A DNA stretch of 64,000 nt from Streptococcus urinalis 2285-97 (lineage in GTDB: Bacteria > Bacillota > Bacilli > Lactobacillales > Streptococcaceae), in the NCBI RefSeq assembly GCF_000188055.2, contig NZ_AEUZ02000001.1:124001-188000 (forward strand), written 5' to 3'. The notes beneath the pieces are model-generated. The model did no database searches and was not told where the DNA came from. It saw nothing but the letters and a program-made list of their open reading frames with translations. Shown here in pieces: positions 8,472 to 17,866 of this stretch. Within the stretch, counting starts at the first letter, position 1, and every line of letters starts with the position of its first letter. The translations under genes and the position numbers were made by a program.

Positions 8472-9136
8472 ATGAACCTAAAAAACATTTTTTAACTTTT
8501 TCTAGCATAGCTTTACTGGGTGTCATCTCAACAGTAAGTGTTTCAGCGGATCACAGAGATGCCAAAACTTGGAATAGCTTAGAGTCAAAAGCAACTTTAC
8601 AACTGACAGATGATCAACTTTGGGAACATTTGGAAAACATTTTTACCACAACACCGTGGTCAAGGTTTAATAGTTATGGTGTACCTGAAAAAGTTTATTA
8701 CCCGCTAGCAGAGACAGCTGATGAATTTCAAAGTATTAAGACACCAATTGCTTTTTCATCATTTGAAGATATCAAAGCAGAAACAGCCGATGAACATCAA
8801 AGTATTAAATTACCTTTAAAAAATGTGACTTACAATAGCTATGGTGTTCCTGAAATTGAAGAACCATTGGCAGAGACGGCTGATGAATTCCAAAGTATCA
8901 AAACACAATTACCGACTGAAGATGTCAAAGCAGAAACAGCCGATGAACGTCAAAGTATTAAATTACCTCTAAAAAATGTGACTTATAATAGCTATGGTGT
9001 CCCTGAAATGGAAGAACCATTAGCAGAGACGGCTGATGAATTCCAAAGTATTAAAACGCAATTACCGGCTGAAGACGTTAAGGCAGAGACAGCTGATGAA
9101 CACCAAAGCATCAAACTACCCTTAAATCAACTGTAA
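8472..9136 (+). pseudogene. secreted repeat protein with AETADE-x-QSIK repeats, frameshifted in the signal peptide
   Basis: An AAGGAGGG site precedes ATG 8472, but that frame stops at TAA 8493 within the signal peptide. Adding one A to the run at about 8481-8485 restores MNLKKHFLTFSSIALLGVIS with a SVSA-DH cleavage site, and the frame is then open to 9136. The mature region carries six copies of AETADE[FHR]QSIK inside a 51-residue (153-bp) repeat also containing LKNVTYNSYGVPE: one divergent, one full and one partial copy. I do not recognise the family and assign no function. It lies between nusG and leuS, next to another broken secreted protein gene. Confidence 0.7.
8706..9117 (+). repeat. 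in-gene 153-bp tandem repeats
   Basis: About 2.7 units of 51 codons. Units 2 and 3 are nearly identical in protein (PTED vs PAED, R vs H) and differ mostly at third codon positions, so the array is old rather than freshly duplicated. Confidence 0.75.
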
Positions 9137-9194
9137 CTAAGACATAACCATTATTCCTAATAAAAAACACTTTCTATAAAGACATTACTTATCT

Positions 9195-9228
9195 AAGTAA
9201 GAACAGTTATTTCTGTTCTTACTTTTTT
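9195..9228 (+). terminator. terminator upstream of leuS
   Basis: AAGTAAGAACAG / CTGTTCTTACTT stem with a 6-nt loop and T run. Confidence 0.9.
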
Positions 9229-9282
9229 GTTTTAGCTATAAATAGGATAATAAATGACTCTATTTAATTAATCTTAATATCG

Positions 9283-9291
9283 TGCTATAAT
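9283..9291 (+). promoter_or_regulatory. extended -10 of leuS
   Basis: TGCTATAAT (TGn plus a perfect TATAAT), 35 nt before ATG 9327. No T-box leader is present between it and the gene. Confidence 0.7.
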
Positions 9292-9326
9292 GAAGAAGAC
9301 TATACTTTTTGACATGGAGATGTGAG

Positions 9327-11828
9327 ATGACATTTTACAATCACAAATCAATTGAACCAAAATGGCAATCATTCTGGGCTGAAAATAAGACATTTAAAAC
9401 TGGGACAGATGCTAATAAACCAAAATTTTATGCCATGGATATGTTCCCTTACCCTTCTGGTGCTGGACTTCATGTTGGGCATCCAGAAGGCTATACAGCT
9501 ACAGATATTTTAAGTCGATACAAACGTGCTCAAGGCTACAATGTATTACACCCTATGGGTTGGGATGCCTTTGGTCTTCCGGCCGAACAATATGCTATGG
9601 ATACAGGAAATGATCCAGCTGAATTTACCGCTGCTAATATTGCTAATTTTAAGAGACAGATCAATGCACTTGGTTTTTCTTATGATTGGGATCGTGAAGT
9701 TAATACAACTGATCCAGAATTTTACAAATGGACACAATGGATTTTTACCAAGCTTTATGAAAAAGGCTTAGCTTATGAAGCTGAAGTTCCCGTTAACTGG
9801 GTAGAAGAATTAGGCACGACAATTGCCAATGAAGAAGTGCTTCCAGATGGCACTTCAGAACGTGGAGGCTACCCTGTTGTTCGTAAACCAATGAGACAAT
9901 GGGTGTTAAAAATCACTGCTTATGCTGAACGCTTGCTTGAAGACTTGGAAGACTTGGATTGGCCAGAATCTATTAAAGATATGCAACGTAATTGGATTGG
10001 GAAATCAACAGGTGCTAATGTGACTTTTAAGGTTAAAGAGACTAACCGTGATTTCACCGTCTTTACAACTCGTCCTGATACGCTTTTTGGTGCTACTTAT
10101 GCGGTACTTGCACCAGAGCATGAATTGGTTGATGCGATTACAAGTGAGGCTCAAAAAGAAGCTGTTTCAGAATACAAACGTCAAGCTAGTTTGAAATCAG
10201 ATTTAGCCCGTACAGATTTAGCCAAAGAAAAGACTGGTGTTTGGACTGGTAGCTATGCTATTAACCCAGTAAATGGAAAAGAAATTCCAATTTGGATTGC
10301 AGATTATGTCCTTGCAAGTTATGGTACTGGAGCTATTATGGCAGTTCCTGCCCATGATGAAAGAGACTGGGAGTTTGCAAAACAATTTGACATTGACATT
10401 ATCCCAGTGCTAGAAGGCGGTAACGTAGAAGAAGCTGCTTATACTGAAGATGGCCTTCATATCAATTCAGACTTCTTAAATGGTCTTGATAAAGAGCAGG
10501 CTATTGCCAAAATGATTGAATGGCTTGAATCAAATAATGTTGGTCATGAGAAAACAACTTATCGTTTACGTGATTGGTTGTTCTCACGTCAACGTTATTG
10601 GGGAGAACCTATTCCAATTATTCATTGGGAAGATGGCACTTCAACAGCTGTTCCAGAAAATGAATTACCGGTTGTTTTACCTGTGACAAAGGATATTAGA
10701 CCTTCAGGAACAGGAGAATCACCTTTAGCTAACTTAACAGACTGGCTTGAAGTAACACGTGAAGATGGTGTTAAAGGTCGTCGTGAAACGAACACAATGC
10801 CACAGTGGGCTGGTTCAAGTTGGTATTATATCCGTTATATTGATCCACATAACAAGGAAAAAATTGCTGATGAAAAACTTTTAAAAGAATGGTTACCAGT
10901 TGATATTTATATCGGTGGTGCTGAACATGCCGTTCTTCACTTACTCTATGCACGTTTCTGGCATAAAGTACTTTATGATTTAGGGGTTGTTCCAACAAAA
11001 GAACCATTCCAAAAACTGTTTAACCAAGGAATGATTCTAGGAACGAGTTACCGTGATCATCGTGGTGCTTTAATTGCAAGTGATTTAGTGGAAAAACGAG
11101 ATGGTTCTTTCTTCCATATTGAGACTGGTGAAGAATTAGAACAAGCACCGGCTAAAATGTCTAAATCACTTAAAAATGTTGTCAATCCAGATGATGTCAT
11201 TGACCAATTTGGTGCAGATACTTTACGTGTTTATGAAATGTTTATGGGACCACTCGATGCTTCAATTGCTTGGTCAGAAGAAGGCCTTGAAGGATCGCGT
11301 AAATTCTTGGATCGTGTTTACCGTCTTTTGACAAGTAAATCAATTGTAGCTGAAAACAGTGGCAAACTAGATAAAGTTTATCACGAGACAGTAAAAGCAG
11401 TAACGGAACAAATTGAATCTATGAAGTTTAATACTGCTATTGCACAACTCATGGTATTTGTTAATGCAGCCAATAAAGAAGATGATCTATTTATTGATTA
11501 TGCAAAAGGCTTTATTCAACTAATAGCACCATTTGCACCACATTTAGGTGAAGAATTGTGGCATAAAGTCACTGATTCTGATCAATCTATCTCTTATGTT
11601 GCTTGGCCAACTTGGGATGAAACAAAATTGGTTGAAGCAAATGTTGAAATTGTTGTCCAAATAAAAGGAAAAGTAAAAGCAAGATTGACAGTACCAAAAG
11701 ATTTGTCTAAAGAAGAATTGGAACAAGCTGCGCTTAGAAACGAAAAAATTGCTTCTGAAGTTGAAGGAAAAGAAATTATCAAAGTTATTGCTGTTCCCAA
11801 TAAATTAGTTAATATTGTAATCAAATAA
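9327..11828 (+). CDS. leuS: leucyl-tRNA synthetase
   Basis: A class I aminoacyl-tRNA synthetase of 833 residues, which charges tRNA-Leu in the cytosol. HVGH (49-52) is the HIGH signature and KMSKS (610-614) the second ATP-binding motif. The CP1 editing domain lies between them ([11 protein letters not shown], and [19 protein letters not shown], whose Asp is part of the editing pocket). I use ATG 9327 because GGAGATG stands in front of it; the in-frame TTG at 9309 has no ribosome-binding site. The length matches streptococcal LeuRS. Confidence 0.98.
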   Translation: MTFYNHKSIEPKWQSFWAENKTFKTGTDANKPKFYAMDMFPYPSGAGLHVGHPEGYTATDILSRYKRAQGYNVLHPMGWDAFGLPAEQYAMDTGNDPAEFTAANIANFKRQINALGFSYDWDREVNTTDPEFYKWTQWIFTKLYEKGLAYEAEVPVNWVEELGTTIANEEVLPDGTSERGGYPVVRKPMRQWVLKITAYAERLLEDLEDLDWPESIKDMQRNWIGKSTGANVTFKVKETNRDFTVFTTRPDTLFGATYAVLAPEHELVDAITSEAQKEAVSEYKRQASLKSDLARTDLAKEKTGVWTGSYAINPVNGKEIPIWIADYVLASYGTGAIMAVPAHDERDWEFAKQFDIDIIPVLEGGNVEEAAYTEDGLHINSDFLNGLDKEQAIAKMIEWLESNNVGHEKTTYRLRDWLFSRQRYWGEPIPIIHWEDGTSTAVPENELPVVLPVTKDIRPSGTGESPLANLTDWLEVTREDGVKGRRETNTMPQWAGSSWYYIRYIDPHNKEKIADEKLLKEWLPVDIYIGGAEHAVLHLLYARFWHKVLYDLGVVPTKEPFQKLFNQGMILGTSYRDHRGALIASDLVEKRDGSFFHIETGEELEQAPAKMSKSLKNVVNPDDVIDQFGADTLRVYEMFMGPLDASIAWSEEGLEGSRKFLDRVYRLLTSKSIVAENSGKLDKVYHETVKAVTEQIESMKFNTAIAQLMVFVNAANKEDDLFIDYAKGFIQLIAPFAPHLGEELWHKVTDSDQSISYVAWPTWDETKLVEANVEIVVQIKGKVKARLTVPKDLSKEELEQAALRNEKIASEVEGKEIIKVIAVPNKLVNIVIK

Positions 11829-11832
11829 GAAT

Positions 11833-11864
11833 AACGCTCTAATTATTTGGTTGGAGCGTTTTCT
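11833..11864 (+). terminator. terminator after leuS
   Basis: AACGCTC...GAGCGTT stem followed by TTTTCTTTT. Confidence 0.7.
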
Positions 11865-11897
11865 TTTGTGAGAAAGACATGTTTTGGAACTTCTTTT

Positions 11898-11906
11898 TGC
11901 TATAAT
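11898..11906 (+). promoter_or_regulatory. extended -10 placed 6 nt before the ATG (probable leaderless mRNA)
   Basis: TGCTATAAT ends at 11906 and the ATG is at 11913. The expected start of transcription is at or next to the A of the ATG. The same spacing occurs at polA and fthC. Confidence 0.6.
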
Positions 11907-11912
11907 AGGGTT

Positions 11913-13188
11913 ATGAAGAAAATAGGTATCGTGCTTTTATTATCTGTTTTTTTATTTGGTCATCTACATCCTGTTTTTGCTGACGACTCAAGACAAAAAA
12001 ACAATAACATCACTTTAGTACATCTAAAAGATTATTTAATGAAAACCTTTAAGATTTCAGATCAAGAAGCAACAACTGTTGAAAAAGATATTTTATCTAA
12101 AACCAATCAATTGAGACAAAAAGGTTGGAGTAAAAAGACCGTAGAAATGGTTTTTCTTAAAAAAACAAAGAAAGAAAAGACTCTTAAAGAATATCAGTCA
12201 CTCTTATCAAGTCGTTTTCAAAATGATTTACTGTTTGGGTCTAGTGATTTCCAAGAGATGTGGCTATCTCAGATGAATCAAGCAAATACTCAAAAAATGA
12301 AAAAATTATTAAGTATTGCAATGAAGACCATTGGTATGCCAGATGACCTCTCTGGGAAACAGACTGAAACCCAGCAATTATTAACTCACTTTTCACCATC
12401 ACTAGCACCAGATGATCCTTTTTGGAAAGATATCTCTAAAAGTGTTCAAAAAGCATTTCCTAGACAGAGCTTATTAGCAAAAGGGACATTAAATCAGCAA
12501 GTCCATCAATTTCGCTATGTGATTTCAGCTCAACAAGCACAATGGATCCGTCATCATATAAAAAAGTCTGGCGAAACAGATGCACAAGCTCTAGCTAGAT
12601 ACCTTAAAAATATGGATGAGATGAATACCTTTTTGGAAGAACAAGGTATTGATAAATCAGATTACTATTTTGATTATAGTTATAGTGAATCGTCAAGATT
12701 ACATAATAAAATCGCCTTATCAACAAGAAATGCCTCTCATTATATAAAGATATATCCAGATGGTAAGTTAAGAACAAATTATAAAATCGTTTTACACTTT
12801 TATTCTGAATTTATTCTTGATAATGAAGGACAATTTGTAAATGAATTGGATCCTGAACACCAAACTGAAAATGGCATCATTAATGGAGCTAGCTTTAATT
12901 ATGCAGATCGCAATAATTCTAGGCATAGAGAATTGGATGTTTTTCCTGTCAGTCATCATGATCCGACATTTAGAATCAAAGCTTATAGAAAGTACCCATA
13001 TCCTATTAAAGTACCCATATCCTATTAAAGCACCAAATGGACTTTTTGAAAATACAATGAGTCAACGTTGGTTGTATAGTTATTATAATGCTGAAGGATT
13101 TTACAGTCAGTCTGATAATAGTTTGTTCAATCGTGTGAAAGCAGAAGTATTAAAGTTTAAAAAATTAGTCGAGAAGGAGTCAAAATGA
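11913..13188 (+). pseudogene. secreted DUF3114-like protein broken by a 19-bp tandem duplication
   Basis: The signal peptide MKKIGIVLLLSVFLFGHLHP with a VFA-DD cleavage site is followed by a helical region and a conserved-looking core (HQFRYVISAQQAQWIR, TDAQALARYL), which I associate with the streptococcal DUF3114 family. The frame ends at 13028 because TACCCATATCCTATTAAAG is present twice in tandem (about 13002-13039). Removing one copy joins the frame to the segment ending FKKLVEKESK at 13188. The function of the family is unknown. It is followed, with a 4-nt overlap, by a membrane-anchored protein gene. Expression in a variant lacking the extra copy is plausible. Confidence 0.75.
13002..13039 (+). 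repeat. 19-bp perfect tandem duplication
   Basis: Two adjacent copies of TACCCATATCCTATTAAAG inside the DUF3114-like gene. As 19 is not a multiple of 3, the second copy shifts the frame. Confidence 0.9.
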
Positions 13189-13772
13189 GAAAACATAAAA
13201 AATTCGTAATGCTATCATCGCTCTTTTTAGGACTTTGTGTGATTGTTTTTATTATTTGGCAACTTCTCAGTTACCGTTCTGTTACAACATTACGTATTGG
13301 TCAAACTTATGAAGCTGATGCGATTTTTAAACTCGTTGATAATAAACATTGGGTGATGAAATGGGATAATAGTCATTATAGATCTGAAGAAGAGCTTGAA
13401 GAAGAAAGAGCAGAAAATTATCCTAGTAAAATTTACCCTGAAATAACTTATTTAGAAGGAACTTATATTAAGAAGAAAGAAGGCTATTATTTCACAATTA
13501 CAAAGTCAGTTTTAGTGAAATTTAAGTCTGTTAAAGCAGTCAATCGCAAGGAGATTTTTAAAAAATCGATAGATGATACCAAAGAAACGCTTTATCCAGA
13601 CATTCCCTTATTAGCAAAGAAAAAGGGACAGTATGTTTATCATAATCAATATAGTGTATTGGTAGGTGATAAAGAAAAACTAAAAACAGAAAGTATCCTG
13701 ATTGACCGTTCAAAAGAAGACCTACCAAATTCTATATCTGAGTTTTTGAAACAATATAAAATGACAAAATAA
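13185..13772 (+). CDS. membrane-anchored protein of unknown function
   Basis: The 195-residue protein has a basic N-terminus and one hydrophobic helix (about 8-28), followed by an outward-facing charged region with strands and an acidic EEELEEERAE stretch. There is no Cys lipobox. It overlaps the end of the DUF3114-like gene by 4 nt (ATGA) and has GAAGGAG in front, so the two probably act together or share an operon. I do not recognise the family. With its upstream partner shifted out of frame, ribosomes terminate early and coupling would be lost, which may lower its expression. Confidence 0.7.
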   Translation: MRKHKKFVMLSSLFLGLCVIVFIIWQLLSYRSVTTLRIGQTYEADAIFKLVDNKHWVMKWDNSHYRSEEELEEERAENYPSKIYPEITYLEGTYIKKKEGYYFTITKSVLVKFKSVKAVNRKEIFKKSIDDTKETLYPDIPLLAKKKGQYVYHNQYSVLVGDKEKLKTESILIDRSKEDLPNSISEFLKQYKMTK

Positions 13773-13802
13773 AAAGAGATCTTGATGAAAAGATCTTTTT
13801 TT
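13773..13802 (+). terminator. terminator before the ula region
   Basis: AAAGAGATCTT / AAGATCTTTTT stem with one G-U pair, then T run. Confidence 0.8.
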
Positions 13803-13844
13803 ATTTTTGATAAAGATGAACACATAAAGATGATTAAAGTCTAA

Positions 13845-13880
13845 TTTTGAACACTTTATTGTGTGATAGTTGGTCTTTTT
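13845..13880 (+). promoter_or_regulatory. ula operator 1 (probable regulator-binding site of the ulaA promoter)
   Basis: TTTTGAACAC, 6 nt, GTGTGATAG, TTGGTC and T6. The same elements with identical internal spacing occur upstream of ulaG (22492-22528). The inner ACAC/GTGT arms form an inverted repeat. TTGGTC lies 23 nt before the -10 box in both promoters, too far for a normal -35, which fits an activator-dependent promoter served by the PRD regulator encoded at 18719-20380. Confidence 0.7.
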
Positions 13881-13893
13881 TAAAACGCTTTCA
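13880..13893 (+). promoter_or_regulatory. CcpA cre site at the ulaA promoter
   Basis: TTAAAACGCTTTCA matches the cre consensus TGWAARCGYTWNCW at 13 of 14 positions (T instead of G at position 2). It overlaps the region just upstream of the -10 box TATAAT (13899-13904), so catabolite repression by CcpA is expected. Confidence 0.75.
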
Positions 13894-13898
13894 AAAAC

Positions 13899-13904
13899 TA
13901 TAAT
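13899..13904 (+). promoter_or_regulatory. ulaA -10 box
   Basis: A perfect TATAAT 50 nt before the ulaA ATG, downstream of the operator and cre site. Confidence 0.7.
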
Positions 13905-13953
13905 AAACATGTAAAGAAAACAAATAAAAAAACTTTGAAAAGAGGTAGTCGTC

Positions 13954-15396
13954 ATGGATATTATCCTAGCTCCCCTAAATTGGTTCTCGCAAAATATTTT
14001 GCAAAATCCAGCATTCTTTGTAGGTCTTTTAGTTTTAATTGGATACCTACTTTTGAAAAAGCCATTTCATGAAGTCTTTGCTGGTTTTATAAAAGCCACA
14101 GTTGGTTATTTAATTTTGAATGTTGGTGCAGGTGGACTTGTTAGCACATTTAGACCAATCTTAGTGGCATTAGCTAGTAAGTTTCATTTGAAAGCAGCTG
14201 TTATTGATCCTTATTTTGGTTTAGCTGCTGCCAATGCAAAACTTGAAACAATGGGATTCATAAGTGTTGCTACAACAGCTTTGTTGATAGGATTTGGTGT
14301 TAATATTCTATTAGTTGCACTTCGTAAGATTACAAAAGTACGTACTCTATTTATCACTGGTCATATCATGGTACAACAAGCAGCAACGATTTCTGTCTTT
14401 GTACTATTGTTAATTCCAAAATTCCAAAATGCTTTTGGAGCGTGGGCAGTTGGTATTATCTGTGGTTTGTATTGGGCAGTAAGTTCAAATATGACTGTTG
14501 AACCAACACAACGTTTAACAGGTAGCGGTGGATTTGCTATTGGACATCAACAACAATTTGCTATTTGGTTTGTTGATAAAGTGGCTCCATTCTTTGGTAA
14601 AAAAGAAGAAAATCTTGATAACTTAAAATTACCAGCATTCCTATCTATTTTCCATGACACTGTTGTTGCTTCAGCAACGTTAATGCTTGTCTTCTTTGGT
14701 GGTATCTTAGCTGTGCTTGGTCCAGATATTATGTCAAATGTGAAATTGATCGGTCCAGGAGCTTTTGTTCCAGCAAAACAAGCATTCTTCATGTATATTC
14801 TTCAAACATCACTAACATTCTCTGTTTATCTCTTCATTTTGATGCAAGGTGTTAGAATGTTCGTTGCTGAATTGACAAATGCCTTCCAAGGTATCTCTAA
14901 TAAATTACTTCCAGGTTCATTCCCAGCGGTTGACGTTGCTGCTTCATATGGTTTTGGATCTGCTAACGCTGTACTTTCAGGATTCGCATTTGGTTTGATT
15001 GGACAATTAATCACAATTGCTCTTCTCGTTATTTTCAAAAATCCAATTCTAATTATTACTGGATTTGTACCAGTATTCTTCGATAACGCTGCAATTGCAG
15101 TTTATGCTGATAAACGTGGTGGATGGAAAGCAGCAGTTGCCTTATCATTCATCTCTGGTGTTTTACAAGTTGCACTTGGTGCCATCGCTGTTGGTCTCTT
15201 AGGCCTTAAAGGTGGTTACCATGGAAATATCGACCTTGTTTTACCATGGTTACCAATTGGTTATATCTTTAAATACCTTGGTATTGCAGGATACGTTATT
15301 GCTTGTCTCTTCTTCTTAGCTATTCCACAATTACAATTTGCTAAAGCTAAAGACAAAGAAGCTTATTATCGTGGTGAAGCTCAAGCAGAAGATTAA
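13954..15396 (+). CDS. ulaA: PTS L-ascorbate transporter, EIIC
   Basis: A 480-residue polytopic membrane protein with about ten hydrophobic spans, of the UlaA/SgaT family (early GLLVLIGYLLLKKPFHEVFAGF; later FPAVDVAASYGFGSANAVL and FDNAAIAVYADKRGGWKAA). It forms the channel through which L-ascorbate is taken up and phosphorylated with UlaB and UlaC. First gene of ulaABCDEF, preceded by an operator, a cre site and an AAAGAGG ribosome-binding site. Length and motifs look intact. Confidence 0.95.
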   Translation: MDIILAPLNWFSQNILQNPAFFVGLLVLIGYLLLKKPFHEVFAGFIKATVGYLILNVGAGGLVSTFRPILVALASKFHLKAAVIDPYFGLAAANAKLETMGFISVATTALLIGFGVNILLVALRKITKVRTLFITGHIMVQQAATISVFVLLLIPKFQNAFGAWAVGIICGLYWAVSSNMTVEPTQRLTGSGGFAIGHQQQFAIWFVDKVAPFFGKKEENLDNLKLPAFLSIFHDTVVASATLMLVFFGGILAVLGPDIMSNVKLIGPGAFVPAKQAFFMYILQTSLTFSVYLFILMQGVRMFVAELTNAFQGISNKLLPGSFPAVDVAASYGFGSANAVLSGFAFGLIGQLITIALLVIFKNPILIITGFVPVFFDNAAIAVYADKRGGWKAAVALSFISGVLQVALGAIAVGLLGLKGGYHGNIDLVLPWLPIGYIFKYLGIAGYVIACLFFLAIPQLQFAKAKDKEAYYRGEAQAED

Positions 15397-15436
15397 TGAT
15401 TAAAGTCAAAAAACATTAATAATGGAGGAAAAAACA

Positions 15437-15715
15437 ATGGTTAAAGTTCTTACTGCATGCGGAAATGGCATGGGTTCATCAATGGTTATTAAAATGAAAG
15501 TTGAAAATGCACTTCGTCAACTTGGTGTTACAGATATCCAATCTGCATCATGCTCAGTCGGTGAAGCAAAAGGCTTGGCTTCAGGTTATGATATCGTTGT
15601 CGCATCAAATCATCTTATTCATGAATTAGATGGCCGTACACAAGGACACTTGGTTGGCTTAGACAATTTGATGGATGATAATGAAATCAAAACAAAATTG
15701 CAAGCTATATTATAG
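15437..15715 (+). CDS. ulaB: PTS L-ascorbate EIIB
   Basis: From ATG 15437 (after TGGAGGA) the protein has 92 residues. The N-terminal phospho-cysteine loop is VLTACGNGMGSSM, with Cys8 as the phosphate acceptor. An in-frame ATG at 15422 overlaps the Shine-Dalgarno and is rejected. It transfers phosphate from UlaC to ascorbate bound by UlaA. It lies 40 nt after ulaA and 109 nt before ulaC. Confidence 0.95.
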   Translation: MVKVLTACGNGMGSSMVIKMKVENALRQLGVTDIQSASCSVGEAKGLASGYDIVVASNHLIHELDGRTQGHLVGLDNLMDDNEIKTKLQAIL

Positions 15716-15824
15716 TTGAAATATTAATAAAGAGTTGTGAAAATCATTTCCCAACTCTTTATCTTTAAAGGAAAAATGGAAAGAGAAAATTGATCTCAAT
15801 AGAGAATCAAGAAAGGAAAACGAT

Positions 15825-16310
15825 ATGAACTTAAAAAAAGCTTTTATTGAAAATGATTCAATAAGACTAGGTCTCAGTGCTTCTACATGGGAAGAAGCAG
15901 TTCAATTATCTGTTCAACCACTGATTGAAAGTGGTGCTGTTACTGAAGAATATTACCATGCTATTATTGACTCTACTAACGAACATGGTCCTTACTATAT
16001 TTTAATGCCTGGTATGGCCATGCCTCATGCAAGACCTGAAGCTGGTGTTAAAAGAGATGCTTTCTCACTAATAACATTGACAGAACCTGTTAAGTTTTCA
16101 GATGGAAAAGATGTTCAAGTGTTACTTGCTTTAGCTGCAACAAGTTCAAAGATTCATACTTCTGTGGCTATTCCACAAATCATTGCTTTATTTGAACTTG
16201 AGGATTCCATTCAACGATTAGTTGATTGCAAAACAGCTGATGAAGTTCTTGCAATGGTTGAAGAATCAAAAAACAGTCCCTACTTAGAAGGACTTGACTT
16301 AGAAAGTTAA
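15825..16310 (+). CDS. ulaC: PTS L-ascorbate EIIA
   Basis: The 161-residue protein belongs to the fructose/mannitol-type EIIA superfamily. The active histidine is His68 in LMPGMAMPHARPEAG. It accepts phosphate from HPr and passes it to UlaB Cys8. GAAAGGAAA precedes the ATG. The 109-nt gap after ulaB holds no clear terminator, so it is read as part of the operon. Confidence 0.95.
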   Translation: MNLKKAFIENDSIRLGLSASTWEEAVQLSVQPLIESGAVTEEYYHAIIDSTNEHGPYYILMPGMAMPHARPEAGVKRDAFSLITLTEPVKFSDGKDVQVLLALAATSSKIHTSVAIPQIIALFELEDSIQRLVDCKTADEVLAMVEESKNSPYLEGLDLES

Positions 16311-16331
16311 AGAGAAAAAAGGAGTTTCAAA

Positions 16332-16997
16332 ATGACCAAACAATTACCAAATTTACAAGTTGCCTTAGACCATTCTGATTTACAAGGAGCTATTAAAGCT
16401 GCCGTTTCCGTTGGCAATGAAGTTGATGTTATTGAAGCTGGTACAGTTTGTTTATTACAAGTTGGTAGTGAATTAGTAGAAGTACTTCGTAGCTTATTCC
16501 CAGAAAAAACAATTGTTGCTGACACAAAATGTGCCGATGCTGGTGGTACAGTTGCTGCCAACAATGCCAAACGAGGAGCTGACTGGATGACTTGTATTTG
16601 TTGTGCAACGATTCCAACGATGAAAGCTGCCCTTAAAGCAATCAAAGAAGAACGTGGAGAAAAAGGTGAAATCCAAATTGAACTTTACGGTGATTGGACT
16701 TTTGAACAAGCACAACAATGGTTAGATGCTGGTATATCACAAGCAATTTACCACCAATCACGCGATGCGCTACTTGCTGGTGAAACTTGGGGTGAAAAAG
16801 ACCTTAATAAAGTGAAGAAATTAATTGAAATGGGCTTCCGTGTTTCTGTAACAGGCGGTTTGTCAGTTGATACCTTAAAGTTATTTGAAGGTGTTGATGT
16901 ATTTACCTTTATTGCAGGACGTGGTATTACTGAAGCTGCAAATCCAGCTCAAGCTGCACGTGACTTTAAAGATGAAATTAAACGTATTTGGGGGTAA
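16332..16997 (+). CDS. ulaD: 3-keto-L-gulonate-6-phosphate decarboxylase
   Basis: A 221-residue TIM-barrel enzyme of the orotidine-phosphate-decarboxylase superfamily (KGPDC). Visible motifs: LQVALDHSDL at the N-terminus, the metal-binding D-x-K-x-x-D in VADTKCADAG, and TGGLSVDTL..FIAGRGIT at the phosphate site. It converts 3-keto-L-gulonate-6-P, formed after UlaG opens the ascorbate-6-P lactone, to L-xylulose-5-P. Shine-Dalgarno AAAAGGAG. Confidence 0.95.
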   Translation: MTKQLPNLQVALDHSDLQGAIKAAVSVGNEVDVIEAGTVCLLQVGSELVEVLRSLFPEKTIVADTKCADAGGTVAANNAKRGADWMTCICCATIPTMKAALKAIKEERGEKGEIQIELYGDWTFEQAQQWLDAGISQAIYHQSRDALLAGETWGEKDLNKVKKLIEMGFRVSVTGGLSVDTLKLFEGVDVFTFIAGRGITEAANPAQAARDFKDEIKRIWG

Positions 16998-17002
16998 GAA
17001 AT

Positions 17003-17866
17003 ATGACTCGCCCAATTGGTATTTATGAAAAGGCTACTCCAAAAGGAATGTCTTGGCTAGAGCGTCTTAATTTTGCAAAAGGACTTGGCTTTAACTTCGT
17101 GGAAATGTCTGTTGATGAATCAGATGACCGCCTAGCACGTTTAGAATGGACTAAAGAGGAGCGTCTTGATATTGTTAAAGCTATTTATGAAACAGGTGTT
17201 CGCATTCCAACTATTTGTTTCTCAGGACACAGGCGTTATCCTTTAGGGTCAAATGATCCTGAAATTGAAGCAAAATCATTAGATTTAATGAAAAAATGTA
17301 TTGAGTTAGCACAGGATCTAGGTGTGCGGACTATTCAATTAGCAGGCTATGATGTTTATTATGAAGAAAAATCACCTGAAACAAGAGCTCGTTTTATAAA
17401 AAATTTGAGACAATCTTGTACTTGGGCAGAAGAGGCTCAAGTTATCCTTGCAATTGAAATTATGGACGATCCTTTTATCAATTCCATTGAAAAATACTTG
17501 GCTGTAGAAAAAGAAATTGATTCACCTTATTTATTTGTTTATCCAGATACTGGTAATGTCTCAGCTTGGCACAATGATTTATGGAGTGAATTTTATAATG
17601 GACATCAATCAATTGCAGCCCTACATTTAAAAGATACTTATGCTGTTACAGAAAACTCCAAAGGACAATTTAGAGATGTTCCTTTTGGTCAAGGTTGTGT
17701 TGATTGGGAATCAATGTTTGATGTCCTTAAAAAGACAAATTATAATGGTCCATTTTTAATTGAAATGTGGTCTGAAAATTGTGATACAGTTGAAGAAACA
17801 CGCAATGCAATCAAAGAAGCACAAGCATTCTTGTATCCACTCATTGAGAAAGCAGGTTTAATATAA
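17003..17866 (+). CDS. ulaE: L-ribulose-5-phosphate 3-epimerase (L-xylulose-5-P epimerase)
   Basis: The 287-residue TIM-barrel epimerase of the UlaE/SgaU family starts MTRPIGIYEKATPKGMSW. The likely metal-binding residues lie in LAIEIMDDPF, YPDTGNVSAWHND and HLKDTY. I prefer ATG 17003 (after GGGGGTAAG) to the upstream in-frame start, which lies inside the end of ulaD. It converts L-xylulose-5-P to L-ribulose-5-P. Its TAA overlaps the ulaF ATG by one base. Confidence 0.94.
   Translation: MTRPIGIYEKATPKGMSWLERLNFAKGLGFNFVEMSVDESDDRLARLEWTKEERLDIVKAIYETGVRIPTICFSGHRRYPLGSNDPEIEAKSLDLMKKCIELAQDLGVRTIQLAGYDVYYEEKSPETRARFIKNLRQSCTWAEEAQVILAIEIMDDPFINSIEKYLAVEKEIDSPYLFVYPDTGNVSAWHNDLWSEFYNGHQSIAALHLKDTYAVTENSKGQFRDVPFGQGCVDWESMFDVLKKTNYNGPFLIEMWSENCDTVEETRNAIKEAQAFLYPLIEKAGLI

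Noticed and set aside
8706..9117. CRISPR-like array
   Set aside because: The repeats are 153 bp, translate in one frame as protein repeats and have no spacers.
9229..9326. T-box riboswitch upstream of leuS
   Set aside because: The leader after the -10 box is only about 30 nt and has no antiterminator or T-box sequence.
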